The notes under the pieces were generated by a model, which saw only the letters and a list, made by a program, of their open reading frames with translations, did not search any database and was not told the origin of the DNA. From positions 62,001-126,000 of the forward strand of contig PHAG01000004.1 in NCBI GenBank assembly GCA_002841625.1: a stretch of DNA of 64,000 nucleotides, in the 5' to 3' direction. Positions 52,370 to 60,314 of this stretch are shown one piece after another. Position 1 is the stretch's first letter, and each line of letters opens with the position of its first letter. This stretch comes from Firmicutes bacterium HGW-Firmicutes-1 (GTDB lineage Bacteria > Bacillota > Clostridia > Lachnospirales > Vallitaleaceae). The translations under genes and the position numbers were made by a program.

Positions 52370-52522
52370 TTAACTCTTTAAACATCTCACTTTTGACCTC
52401 ATTAATCTTCTATGTATTCTGATACACATTAAGCCCTTACAATAACATGTATTATCTGGATTCTTGCACCACCAATTGTCACTATTTCTATTAATTTCTT
52501 GACCACATATTTTACACTTCAA
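52370..52522 (-). CDS. Small zinc-ribbon-like protein (50 residues)
   Basis: A TTG start preceded by GAGGTG seven bases upstream opens a 50-codon frame. It contains CKICG, then three further Cys (WWCKN, TCYCKG), LMCIRIHRR and a late Cys. Paired CxxC-type spacing suggests zinc binding. It follows the 52528 gene by five bases and its ribosome site overlaps that gene's stop, so the two are coupled. The role is unknown; it could be an excisionase-like or regulatory factor. Confidence 0.5.
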   Translation of the reverse strand: MKCKICGQEINRNSDNWWCKNPDNTCYCKGLMCIRIHRRLMRSKVRCLKS

Positions 52523-52527
52523 TTATG

Positions 52528-52767
52528 TCACCTCACATTATCTCTTTTCGAAAATAAACATGGAACTGTAGTTACTTTTGTACCACATTTACCACCATAC
52601 AAATAACAGTTAGAGCATTTAAGACATTCCCAACTTACTACTAATATCAATTGTCCTTGTATGTAATCTAATGACGTAATTTCATCTTTATAAATTCCAA
52701 CCCGATTATACATATCTAATAATTCTTTAATTCGCTTATGTCGTTTTGTTTTGTTAACTTGTAACAT
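52528..52767 (-). CDS. Small Cys-rich hypothetical protein
   Basis: 79 residues: a basic, helical N-terminal half (KTKRHKRIKELLDMYNRVG) and a C-terminal half with six Cys (WECLKCSNCYLYGGKCG... and a later VPC) that may bind metal. The ATG at 52767 is favoured, with GAGGTG seven bases upstream; a TTG one codon earlier is possible. An 8-bp hairpin (52789-52808) sits just upstream. It appears to be an accessory gene of the mobile element. Confidence 0.6.
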   Translation of the reverse strand: MLQVNKTKRHKRIKELLDMYNRVGIYKDEITSLDYIQGQLILVVSWECLKCSNCYLYGGKCGTKVTTVPCLFSKRDNVR

Positions 52768-52788
52768 CAAATATCACCTCACATTATT

Positions 52789-52808
52789 CACGAAAGCAAC
52801 CTTTCGTG
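52789..52808. promoter_or_regulatory. Inverted repeat upstream of the Cys-rich genes
   Basis: CACGAAAG-GTTG-CTTTCGTG (minus strand) is a perfect 8-bp inverted repeat ending about 12 bases before the GAGGTG ribosome site, a candidate operator or leader hairpin. Confidence 0.4.
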
Positions 52809-52843
52809 TATAGTAACAGACCTTGGGACACCAATTTTGCACT

Positions 52844-52871
52844 AAAAAAAGAAACCTTTAAAGATTCCCTT
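52844..52871 (-). terminator. Weak terminator downstream of the GNAT genes
   Basis: An AAGGGA/TTTCTT stem with G-U pairs and a poly-T end on the minus strand, about 175 bp after the acetyltransferase stop. The rest of 52872-53045 shows only a TGCCATGGCA palindrome. Confidence 0.4.
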
Positions 52872-53045
52872 AAAATATGTTGCCATTGCCATGGCAGTAT
52901 TTAATTATTTTACAGTCTCATTTTTTCGAGGTTCATCAGCACAAGCAGAATTGCCAACTAATTAATGTTTTTACAGATGAATTTTCCAGCAATTTCTTAT
53001 ACAGCTTCCAACTGTTTAATTGGCTTCTAAAGCCAAGATAACTAC

Positions 53046-53498
53046 CTATAGTTTTATTATAAATCCTGTTTTCACATCATCTTTAAACCCTGCACTCTTA
53101 TAAAAATTCAATGTTTCTTTTTTCTTCGAACCAGTTAACAACATAACTTTATAACAATGATTATCCTTTGCTATATCTACGGCCATCTTAAGTACACTCT
53201 TACCAAGCCCCCGATTTCTGTGTTCTGAATGCGTGACTACATTTTCAATCAATCCATAAAAACGCATTCCTCTAGTTAAATTCTTAATGATTGAAATAGT
53301 ACATGTAGACACCAATAACCCGTCTTTCTCAGCAACTATATAATATAAATTAGGGTCTTCATATATACTATCCCATAAATCATATAAAGCTTTACAATCT
53401 TCTAATTCTAAGTCTCCATTCTCTAAATGCTTGTATAAATTTAGCAAATCTCTTAACTCTTCTTTTCTTATCAGTCTTATTATATACTCACTACTCAT
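53046..53498 (-). CDS. GNAT-family N-acetyltransferase
   Basis: 150 residues with a complete GNAT fold: VVTHSEHRNRGLGKSVLKMA is the acetyl-CoA motif A (R/Q-x-x-G-x-G/A) and YKVMLLTGSKKKETLNFYKSAGF is motif B. The substrate is unknown. The start follows GGAGGAG directly; an upstream in-frame ATG overlaps that site. Confidence 0.85.
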   Translation of the reverse strand: MSSEYIIRLIRKEELRDLLNLYKHLENGDLELEDCKALYDLWDSIYEDPNLYYIVAEKDGLLVSTCTISIIKNLTRGMRFYGLIENVVTHSEHRNRGLGKSVLKMAVDIAKDNHCYKVMLLTGSKKKETLNFYKSAGFKDDVKTGFIIKL

Positions 53499-53552
53499 AT
53501 TCTCCTCCATATTACTAATGACCTGTATTTTTGAAGTGCGTAATATTGTTAC

Positions 53553-54062
53553 TTATTCTTCATCTTTCGCTAAATTATCAAGATCTTCTCCACTGATACG
53601 ATATACTGTCCATTCATCCATTGCCACGGCACCTAAATTCTTGTAAAAATTTATTGATGATTCATTCCAATCTAAGCACCACCACTCCAACCTTCCACAT
53701 CCTCTTTCTTTCGCTACTTTTCCTAAAAAAGATATCATTATCTTTCCTAGCCCTTTCCCTCTCATATCTGGTCTGATATATAAATCTTCTAGATATATTC
53801 CTGCTTGCCCTAGAAATGTCGAAAAATTATGGAAAAACAACGCAAATCCAATTGGCTCATTGTTATATTCTCCTATTATTACTTCTGCTGACCTTCGTCT
53901 AAACAATGCATCATATAGAACCTCTTCTGTTGCTACTACTTGATCCAATAAATCCTCATACTCAGCCAGTTCTCTAATAAATCTAAGAATAATACCTACA
54001 TCATCTTCTTTTGCAAATCTTATCGTAAAATTCTTATCTTTGGTTTTCATTTTCATACCCAT
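53553..54062 (-). CDS. GNAT-family N-acetyltransferase (diamine-acetyltransferase-like)
   Basis: 169 residues. LYIRPDMRGKGLGKIMISFLG is motif A, and GRLEWWCLDWNESSINFYKNLGA is typical of SSAT-like and related acetyltransferases. GAGGTG precedes the ATG. It is close to the other GNAT gene but separated by 54 bp, so they may be cotranscribed. Substrate not assigned. Confidence 0.87.
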   Translation of the reverse strand: MGMKMKTKDKNFTIRFAKEDDVGIILRFIRELAEYEDLLDQVVATEEVLYDALFRRRSAEVIIGEYNNEPIGFALFFHNFSTFLGQAGIYLEDLYIRPDMRGKGLGKIMISFLGKVAKERGCGRLEWWCLDWNESSINFYKNLGAVAMDEWTVYRISGEDLDNLAKDEE

Positions 54063-54147
54063 TATTCACCTCTTTAACCCTCATTATCGACTATGTAGTC
54101 TAACTTTAAATTTGCTGCACCAGTATTTGAAATGTCACATAATGGTA

Positions 54148-54203
54148 GCGTGTTCACGACTTTCGTCTGACCTTCTTACCATATATTCTTGAGGAGTCAA
54201 AAT
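54148..54203 (+). repeat. Repeat family 3, copy 1 (downstream of the radical SAM gene)
   Basis: GCGTGTTCACGAC-TTTCGTCTGAC is followed by a looser similar stretch ending TTGAGGAG. A related copy with the same orientation lies at 55743-55800, on the other side of the radical SAM gene. CGTGTTCACG is itself palindromic. Confidence 0.55.
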
Positions 54204-54319
54204 CTCAGGTAATTCCAGGTGATGTTGTTCAGGGCAACTAATAATAGCCAAAAATTATGCTATTTCGCTACTGGATATTAGATTCAAAACACCTTGTTTC
54301 ACTGATTGTAGTATAAAAT

Positions 54320-55663
54320 CTATAAATGGTAGGAAAGCTTTTCTGCAATTTTACCAACACGCTCATAAGTAATCAATTCACATAATTTTTCAGTTGCTTT
54401 TCCAAATTTGCGGTATAGAAAGTTAAACAAAAAATAAGCTACTCGTTGTTTATGTGTCTTTGGCATCCTTCTAAATATATTTTTTGTAGAGTAAATTTGT
54501 TTATAAATCCATATGTATCCATTATAAAGTTCTTCAGCTGTCATATTTTGTGGCTTAAATACAACATTAGCAGTATTGTACTTTGAAAAGTCAAAATTTG
54601 TGATTCTTCCATTTTTGACGAACTCATCATAAACTTTAGTTCCGGGATACGGCGTAAGTATATGAGAAGTAACCGTTTCGATTTTATTCTTTACGATCCA
54701 GTCCAACGTCGTCTGAAACGTTGTAACATCATCCTCATCTAGACCAAAAACAAAACTAGCATTAATCATTATTTCACGCTTATGAATTTCTTCAACCAAA
54801 CTCTCATATTTCAAGATATTATTCTGACCTTTATGAACATTTTTTAGAGCATTTTCATTCAAGCTTTCAAATCCAATAAATAAACTTTCACATCCGGAAA
54901 GAGCCATTTCATCCAGCAAATCAAGCATATCGACTATGTTTGCCGAAACTGCCGCATTCCATTTTAATCCCATGGGTCTTATCGCTCTGACAAATTCTAA
55001 TGTCCACTTGGGATTACCAATAAAATTGTCATCTATGAACATTATATGTCTCTTACCGATTGTTTTTATGTCTGTAATTACATCTTTAATTGGTCTGTTA
55101 ATATATAATTTTTTGTATGCTTCACAACTGTTGTAACAAAAATCGCATTGAAACGGACATCCTCTACTTGTACTGATAATATTACAGTATAAGTACTTTT
55201 TCATATCTATCAAATGATATCCTGGTGAAATAATCTCACTACCTTTAATTTCGCTACTGCACCAATATATTTTTTTCAGTTTTCCATCCTGAAGATCTCG
55301 AATAATAGCAGGCCATGTTTTCTCCGCTAAACCAACAGATAGAACATCAAAGTATTTTTTTATTGCGTCTGGAAATGCAGTAATATGTATACCCCCTGCT
55401 ACAACAGAAATGCCCTTACTTTGGTAGATCTTTGCAATTTCTGTTGCACGTATCATAACATCAACAGTGACAGTAATGCCTACAATATCTACCACTTCAT
55501 TAAAATTGATATCTTCAATATTTTCATTCTCAATTATAACTGTATGTTCTTTATGAAGTATATTTGCTATTGTCAATAATCCGAGTGATGGGGCCATTCT
55601 AGTTTTCAGTTGCGTATCCATTGGCCTCATCATCATCCTCGGTTGTATCAACTTAATTATCAT
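54320..55663 (-). CDS. B12-binding-domain radical SAM protein
   Basis: 447 residues: an N-terminal cobalamin-binding-like Rossmann domain (~1-140, VVAGGIHITAFPD) and a radical SAM domain with CPFQCDFC (Cys 169, 173 and 176) that binds the 4Fe-4S cluster and S-adenosylmethionine. The C-terminal region (~360-447) is helical. This class includes methyltransferases, ring-forming enzymes and hopanoid-type enzymes. No peptide precursor or pathway gene is adjacent, so the reaction is unknown. It stands alone, bounded by family 3 repeats. Confidence 0.85.
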   Translation of the reverse strand: MIIKLIQPRMMMRPMDTQLKTRMAPSLGLLTIANILHKEHTVIIENENIEDINFNEVVDIVGITVTVDVMIRATEIAKIYQSKGISVVAGGIHITAFPDAIKKYFDVLSVGLAEKTWPAIIRDLQDGKLKKIYWCSSEIKGSEIISPGYHLIDMKKYLYCNIISTSRGCPFQCDFCYNSCEAYKKLYINRPIKDVITDIKTIGKRHIMFIDDNFIGNPKWTLEFVRAIRPMGLKWNAAVSANIVDMLDLLDEMALSGCESLFIGFESLNENALKNVHKGQNNILKYESLVEEIHKREIMINASFVFGLDEDDVTTFQTTLDWIVKNKIETVTSHILTPYPGTKVYDEFVKNGRITNFDFSKYNTANVVFKPQNMTAEELYNGYIWIYKQIYSTKNIFRRMPKTHKQRVAYFLFNFLYRKFGKATEKLCELITYERVGKIAEKLSYHL

Positions 55664-55742
55664 ATCAGCATTTTTCCTCCAAAGTTCAGATTATACAAAT
55701 TATCTTTGTGTTTATACTAGTGCACAATGTGATTTAACGTTT

Positions 55743-55800
55743 GCGTGTTCACGACGTTCATCAGATCACGCACTGATAACATAGAATATCTTAAGACTGA
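55743..55800 (+). repeat. Repeat family 3, copy 2 (upstream of the radical SAM gene)
   Basis: GCGTGTTCACGAC-GTTCATCAGATC, then CACGC closing a GCGTG/CACGC hairpin, and a downstream part like copy 1 (AACATAGAATATCTTAAG...TGAGGA). Confidence 0.55.
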
Positions 55801-55838
55801 GGAATGTACTGAACATATTGTTATTCGAAGTTCGACTG

Positions 55839-56216
55839 TTATACAATTCTTGAATTAATCCATTCAACTATATCTTCAAAGGAATAATTATTTGATGCAA
55901 CCCTTAACCCCAGAATAATTAACTCATCCTGTGAATATGTAATTTCTATCTTATTTAGTTTTAATAGTAATAGCATAGTTGAGATTCCGACTCTTTTGTT
56001 ACCATCAACAAAAGCATGATTTGATATTAACGAATGGGTAATAGCAGATATTTTTTCTACATCAGATTTGTATAAATACTCCCCCTTGAAAGTGCTAAAT
56101 CCTCTATTTAATGCACTATAGAGCAACTTTTCGTCTCTTATCCCCATGCTTCCACCTGTTTTTTCTATAATCTTTCGATGGAATACAGTCACATTGTCTA
56201 TATTTATCGTCTCCAC
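55839..56216 (-). CDS. doc: Doc-type toxin (death-on-curing, Fic fold)
   Basis: 125 residues with the Fic-fold motif HAFVDGNKRVGIS. The NKR ending is that of Doc, which phosphorylates EF-Tu, rather than the GNGR of AMP-transferring Fic proteins. Its GTG start overlaps the stop codon of the upstream antitoxin (TAGTG), the usual coupling of a toxin-antitoxin pair. Confidence 0.9.
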   Translation of the reverse strand: METINIDNVTVFHRKIIEKTGGSMGIRDEKLLYSALNRGFSTFKGEYLYKSDVEKISAITHSLISNHAFVDGNKRVGISTMLLLLKLNKIEITYSQDELIILGLRVASNNYSFEDIVEWINSRIV

Positions 56217-56389
56217 TATTTACTCAACTCCTCTAAAGCTATTTTATTATCTTCGATAATTTCATCCATAGCTTGTTCTAAGTTTTTCTGGCTTCTTACT
56301 TTCAAAAATTCAACAAAATCAATAACTTCTTTTTTCTTATCCTCTGAAAGTTCATTAAAATTTCTTATCAAGTCTTGAGCTAATGACAT
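56216..56389 (-). CDS. Antitoxin of the Doc module (57 residues)
   Basis: A 57-codon frame starting at the ATG 56389-56387: an amphipathic, acidic peptide with MSLAQDLIRNFNELSEDKKK and FVEFLKVRSQ, ending in EEIIEDN-like acidic helices (DEIIEDNKIALEEL). The pattern LSEDKKKEVIDFVEFLK is like DUF2281-type small antitoxins rather than Phd. It overlaps doc by one base. It is predicted to neutralise Doc and to bind the promoter region. Confidence 0.75.
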   Translation of the reverse strand: MSLAQDLIRNFNELSEDKKKEVIDFVEFLKVRSQKNLEQAMDEIIEDNKIALEELSK

Positions 56390-56444
56390 AACAGCACCTT
56401 CCTTTGCTTTAAGTAACTACATTATACTATATTCTATCATTTTT

Positions 56445-56620
56445 TTAAATCGTATTCAAATTTATAATATAGAGAATTTCATGTGATAATGGTCTTCTTA
56501 AATCTAATTCTTTTTTCTTCTTATCAAGTAAATCATACATACTGCCACTCGCCCCATTCAAATTGATATTATTATCTAATAATACTGTAAATTTCGTTGC
56601 AATCGTAACGCCCTCTATCT
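56445..56620 (-). pseudogene. Possible small ORF or gene remnant after the YhaN-like gene
   Basis: Directly after the AAA-protein stop an in-frame run of about 55 codons continues to a stop at 56445. It includes GVTIATKFTVLL, NLNGASGSMYDLLDKKKK and LDLRRPLSHEILYIINL. There is no standard start codon near its beginning; an ATG halfway would give about 30 residues. It may be a decayed 3' end of a gene. No family recognised. Confidence 0.25.
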
Positions 56621-56621
56621 T

Positions 56622-59201
56622 CTACAAATTCACTACATGTAAATCCTCTACAATCCTCTTTATAACCTTAGCCTCTCTCTTGTGACAAGTAAAAAGAATT
56701 ACCTGACGATTAAGCTTTGATAAATATTCTAGCATCTTAATCAACCGTCGTTCATCATATTGAACAAAACTATCATCTAATATAATTGGTACAGCTTGGC
56801 AGTTGTTTACAACCTCTGCAATGCTTAATCTTAATGCAAAATACATGAGATCTATAGTCCCTGCGCTTAAATCATCTACACGCACTAGTTTATTTAACTC
56901 ATTATCTACTACAGATATTTCCATATTTGAGCTTACCTTTACATCTGTATATTTGTAATCAGTAGCAATAGAAATAACCTTTGAAATCTTTTCATTCAAT
57001 GTTGGCGCAAAATTATCTTGAATATTCCTTGATATATGTCGTATTGCGTCTTCGATAATATTATACGAATTGAGCTTAAAAGTCATTTTTTCAAACTCTT
57101 CATAGTTTTTATTTAGCTCTTCTTCAATTTGTGAAGAGCTTCTTACGCGATTTTCTTTTGTTGCAATTGATGTACTAATAATGCTAACTTCTTTATTTTC
57201 TTGAACTATTTGATTGTTAATATTCTTTAGTTCTTCCTCTAATTCATCATAGCTTACTTCAACATCAACTTCTTCGTTCTCTGTAGTTAATAACGATTTA
57301 TCTTCTCGGTCATCTGATACTACTTCGCCTACATCCTCTTCTCTAAACCCTTCCATACTTAAATATGATTTACCCTTGGTCATTTCGGTGAGAAGATATT
57401 TTTTACTCTGAATTTCTTGTTCTATAGCCTTAAAGAGATCATATTCCCCAAGAACATCCTTTAATTCCTCTTCCGAATTTACCTCTAGTTTAACCATAAG
57501 TTCTCTAATCTTATTTGAATCTTCTTCAATAATTCTTTGTTGTCCTCTGAGCTTTTCATTTTCTGAATTAATACGGTTTTCAAGAATTTCCATTTCTTCT
57601 TCTAGCTGTCTAGCCTTCATGTAATTATCTTGGTATAAAAGCTCTTCTTTAACCATTCTATCTCTTAATGCTTTGAGCGCATCGATATTTTCACATTCAT
57701 GCTTGCTTAGGAGTGCCTCTTGACGTTCTTCAATTTCCTTAACCCTATTTATAGATGCACTTTCACTTTCTAGCATAAGCTTCATTTGATTTTCTAAATC
57801 TCTAAGTTCAATGCGTCGGTTTTTGTTTCTTGTCCATAACAGTAGTGTTGTAACCAGCATTAATAGAAGTCCAATTAACGTTACTAAGGTAAGGCCCTTT
57901 ATACTTGTCAATAGCCCAAGCATACCAGAATTATTATTGATCCAAATGCTCCCCATTGTCTCAAATAGCTTAATTGCACCTAGAAATACTGTAAGCACTA
58001 AGGTTAAAATATATAAAAGCCTAGTATTGTTCATCTTACCTTTACACTTCGCTATTGCTTTCTTTTGTTGTTCAACCTTTTCTGGATCAAAGCCTTGTCC
58101 TGTATATTTTTTGCCATTTTCAAATTCCTCATATTTATATACATCTCTTGATATTTGCTCTGAAGCACCGATCTCAATAATAACGCTATCTATTTGTATA
58201 ATCTCATTTTCAACTACAATTTTCTTTTGAATCATCTCAGAAATCTTTTCTTGTTCTTCTTCAAACGCTTTTTTATAAAAATCCATATTATTGATTTTGA
58301 TTACTACATCATTGACTTCTTCTTTTGATACCTCTGCAAAAGCATTATATTTTAGGACTTTTTGTTTAAGCCCCTCAATTTCTTCTCTTATTTGTTTCAC
58401 TTTTTGATATGCTTCTTCTCCATCTTGCCTCTTCAGAAATAACATTTTATTTTCAATATGCTGTTTCTTATTTTCTAAGGCTTGAATATCAAAAGCTAAC
58501 TTGTTTTCATTGACTTTTAATTGTTTGATTTCTTCCCAGATCTTGCTTGTATCTTCTTTTTCACTTTCTATGTAATCAATTGTTTCTTTTGTTTTACCAT
58601 AGTTAGATTTTTTACTTCTTTCTGTTCCAATAGCTGCTTTTTTTTCTGAAAGAATACGAAGAATATTGTTTACCGACACATCTACTCTTTTCGTATCCCC
58701 TAAATTAATAATGTTGTCTTTAATCTCACCAACAAGTTCTTCGGTTGTTTTGCTTTTCATTTGCGTTATACTAACTGTATTTTGATAAGCTGCTAAATTC
58801 ATATTTAAATGCTTTAACGCTGGTTGATAGGTTTTTGTCACTGAATCATAAGGATATTCATCAGTTACATTTTCTCCTGTAACATTATTAAAAATATGGA
58901 CAGAATCTCTATTTTTCATGAAATTTCGTTCAATTCTTAGCTCTTTTTCATCTTGGATAATCATAACTCCTGAATAATCATTTACATTATCCCATGGAAA
59001 ATACTTTTCGTAGGTTTCACTCGATTTCTTGTTTTTAATATTAGGCTTGTAAAAACCATAAAACATTCCCTCAATAAACTGATGAATCGTGCTCTTTCCA
59101 GCCTCATTTTCACCAAGTATGAGATTTAAGCCGTCTTGTAAGTCTATCGTTGTGTTTTGAAATTTACCAAAGCTTTTAATCATGAGCTTTTTAATAATCA
59201 T
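56622..59201 (-). CDS. YhaN/SbcC-like AAA ATPase with a membrane-spanning hinge
   Basis: 859 residues with the Rad50/SbcC head: Walker A LGENEAGKSTIHQ at the N-terminus, and DDLSAGTIDLMYFALRLS (signature) and VPIILDDSFVQYDE (Walker B) at the C-terminus. Long coiled coils (~190-370 and ~480-690) flank two hydrophobic helices (~395-460). Membrane helices in the coiled coil are seen in YhaN of Bacillus but not in SbcC. With the nuclease partner it probably processes DNA ends near the membrane. The ATG overlaps the partner's stop (TGATG). Confidence 0.88.
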   Translation of the reverse strand: MIIKKLMIKSFGKFQNTTIDLQDGLNLILGENEAGKSTIHQFIEGMFYGFYKPNIKNKKSSETYEKYFPWDNVNDYSGVMIIQDEKELRIERNFMKNRDSVHIFNNVTGENVTDEYPYDSVTKTYQPALKHLNMNLAAYQNTVSITQMKSKTTEELVGEIKDNIINLGDTKRVDVSVNNILRILSEKKAAIGTERSKKSNYGKTKETIDYIESEKEDTSKIWEEIKQLKVNENKLAFDIQALENKKQHIENKMLFLKRQDGEEAYQKVKQIREEIEGLKQKVLKYNAFAEVSKEEVNDVVIKINNMDFYKKAFEEEQEKISEMIQKKIVVENEIIQIDSVIIEIGASEQISRDVYKYEEFENGKKYTGQGFDPEKVEQQKKAIAKCKGKMNNTRLLYILTLVLTVFLGAIKLFETMGSIWINNNSGMLGLLTSIKGLTLVTLIGLLLMLVTTLLLWTRNKNRRIELRDLENQMKLMLESESASINRVKEIEERQEALLSKHECENIDALKALRDRMVKEELLYQDNYMKARQLEEEMEILENRINSENEKLRGQQRIIEEDSNKIRELMVKLEVNSEEELKDVLGEYDLFKAIEQEIQSKKYLLTEMTKGKSYLSMEGFREEDVGEVVSDDREDKSLLTTENEEVDVEVSYDELEEELKNINNQIVQENKEVSIISTSIATKENRVRSSSQIEEELNKNYEEFEKMTFKLNSYNIIEDAIRHISRNIQDNFAPTLNEKISKVISIATDYKYTDVKVSSNMEISVVDNELNKLVRVDDLSAGTIDLMYFALRLSIAEVVNNCQAVPIILDDSFVQYDERRLIKMLEYLSKLNRQVILFTCHKREAKVIKRIVEDLHVVNL

Positions 59202-60295
59202 CAGTTCACCTTCTCACTCAACAAAATATTAAGTCCTTCATATAAAGCATCTTTTATTTGAGGATCATCTAATCCTCTTTCTTCCATATATCTAACAAAA
59301 TCTCCAATTAAATTTCCTTCATTGTCTCGTTTGATACCTTCAATGTCATAATTACTTTGAGTCTGGTCTATTACTTCACAATAAAATATTTGAGTCTCTA
59401 AAATCTCTTTAATGATATCTATATTTAATGTAATTTCTTCATCCTTAATTCCCTCAATGATTAAACGATACATAGAATGTGGCATCCTATCTTTGTGTAT
59501 TTCACTCAGCGCCATACCTTTTACTTGCTCAAAAGACATATCGGGATTAATCGTAATTGTCTTAATTACAAAGCTTCTTTTCGCTATTGGCCTAAACCCA
59601 ATCGTTACTTGTCCGTCTTCAATAACACCTTCAATTATGCCATGCTCACCAGTTTCTTTAAAGTCTAAAGGCTCAGGGCATCCACAGTAAGCAAATCCCG
59701 CATTTACATCTGGCTTATGGATATGTCCTAATGCTATATAATCAAACCTTTTATTTTGAAGATCCAAAATATTTAATGGCAAATAAGGGCTCTGTGTATA
59801 AATGTCCCCATGCAGCATTAAAATATTTGTTTTTGTATCATCCTCGATTACTAGCTCTTCAAAGCTCATGGAACGAATCTCTTTCTTATTCCAGCTAAAG
59901 CTATAAATATCAACATTTAAAGCTTGTATTGAATATTTGCTTAAGCTCTCTTGAAAAACATGGACATTTTCACTCCAGGTTAACATATTGTAGCCAGTTG
60001 TTGCATTGATGATCGCATCATGGTTTCCAGCACCGATAACAATATGAACTCCTTCAAGCTCTTCGAACTTTTTCTGAAGATCCTTCAAATCACTAGTGTC
60101 TACATAATCACTTTCAAACAAATCTCCAGCAATAAGTAGTAACTGAACACCTTCCTCCTTACAAAGGTCTAAAATTTTGAAAAAGGTCTCTTTTAACTCT
60201 GCCCGGCGTTTGTGTCCTAACGCATGTCCAAAACTAGCTGCTCCAAAGCTTCTTCCAATATGAATATCTGAAGTATGCACAAATTTTATACTCAT
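59201..60295 (-). CDS. YhaO/SbcD-like metallophosphoesterase nuclease
   Basis: 364 residues. The calcineurin-like phosphodiesterase motifs are all present: HTSDIHIG, IAGDLFESD, GAGNHD, MLHGD and ALGHIHKP. A C-terminal capping region follows. It forms the Mre11-like nuclease partner of the ATPase encoded next. The start at 60295 follows GGAGG by seven bases; an upstream extension overlapping pfk is unlikely. Only 19 bp separate it from pfk. Confidence 0.9.
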   Translation of the reverse strand: MSIKFVHTSDIHIGRSFGAASFGHALGHKRRAELKETFFKILDLCKEEGVQLLLIAGDLFESDYVDTSDLKDLQKKFEELEGVHIVIGAGNHDAIINATTGYNMLTWSENVHVFQESLSKYSIQALNVDIYSFSWNKKEIRSMSFEELVIEDDTKTNILMLHGDIYTQSPYLPLNILDLQNKRFDYIALGHIHKPDVNAGFAYCGCPEPLDFKETGEHGIIEGVIEDGQVTIGFRPIAKRSFVIKTITINPDMSFEQVKGMALSEIHKDRMPHSMYRLIIEGIKDEEITLNIDIIKEILETQIFYCEVIDQTQSNYDIEGIKRDNEGNLIGDFVRYMEERGLDDPQIKDALYEGLNILLSEKVN

Positions 60296-60314
60296 GACAA
60301 AACCTCCAAATGAA

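Larger units (their letters stand above)
48620..52810. mobile_element. Small integrative mobilizable element next to tRNA-Arg
   Basis: Minus-strand block holding, from the tRNA outward, a tyrosine integrase, a Rep_trans initiator/relaxase, an LPO_1073-like protein, a small membrane protein, an oriT-like hairpin and two small Cys-rich genes. Several genes share the same leader motif AATGTGAGGTG. There is no conjugation machinery, so transfer would need a helper element. I did not find a second copy of the tRNA-Arg 3' end, so the right boundary is a guess. Confidence 0.55.

Noticed and set aside
53046-54062. Right attachment site of the tRNA-Arg element in this region
   Set aside because: I looked for a second copy of the tRNA-Arg 3' end from 52 to 56.6 kb and found none by eye, so the right boundary remains open.
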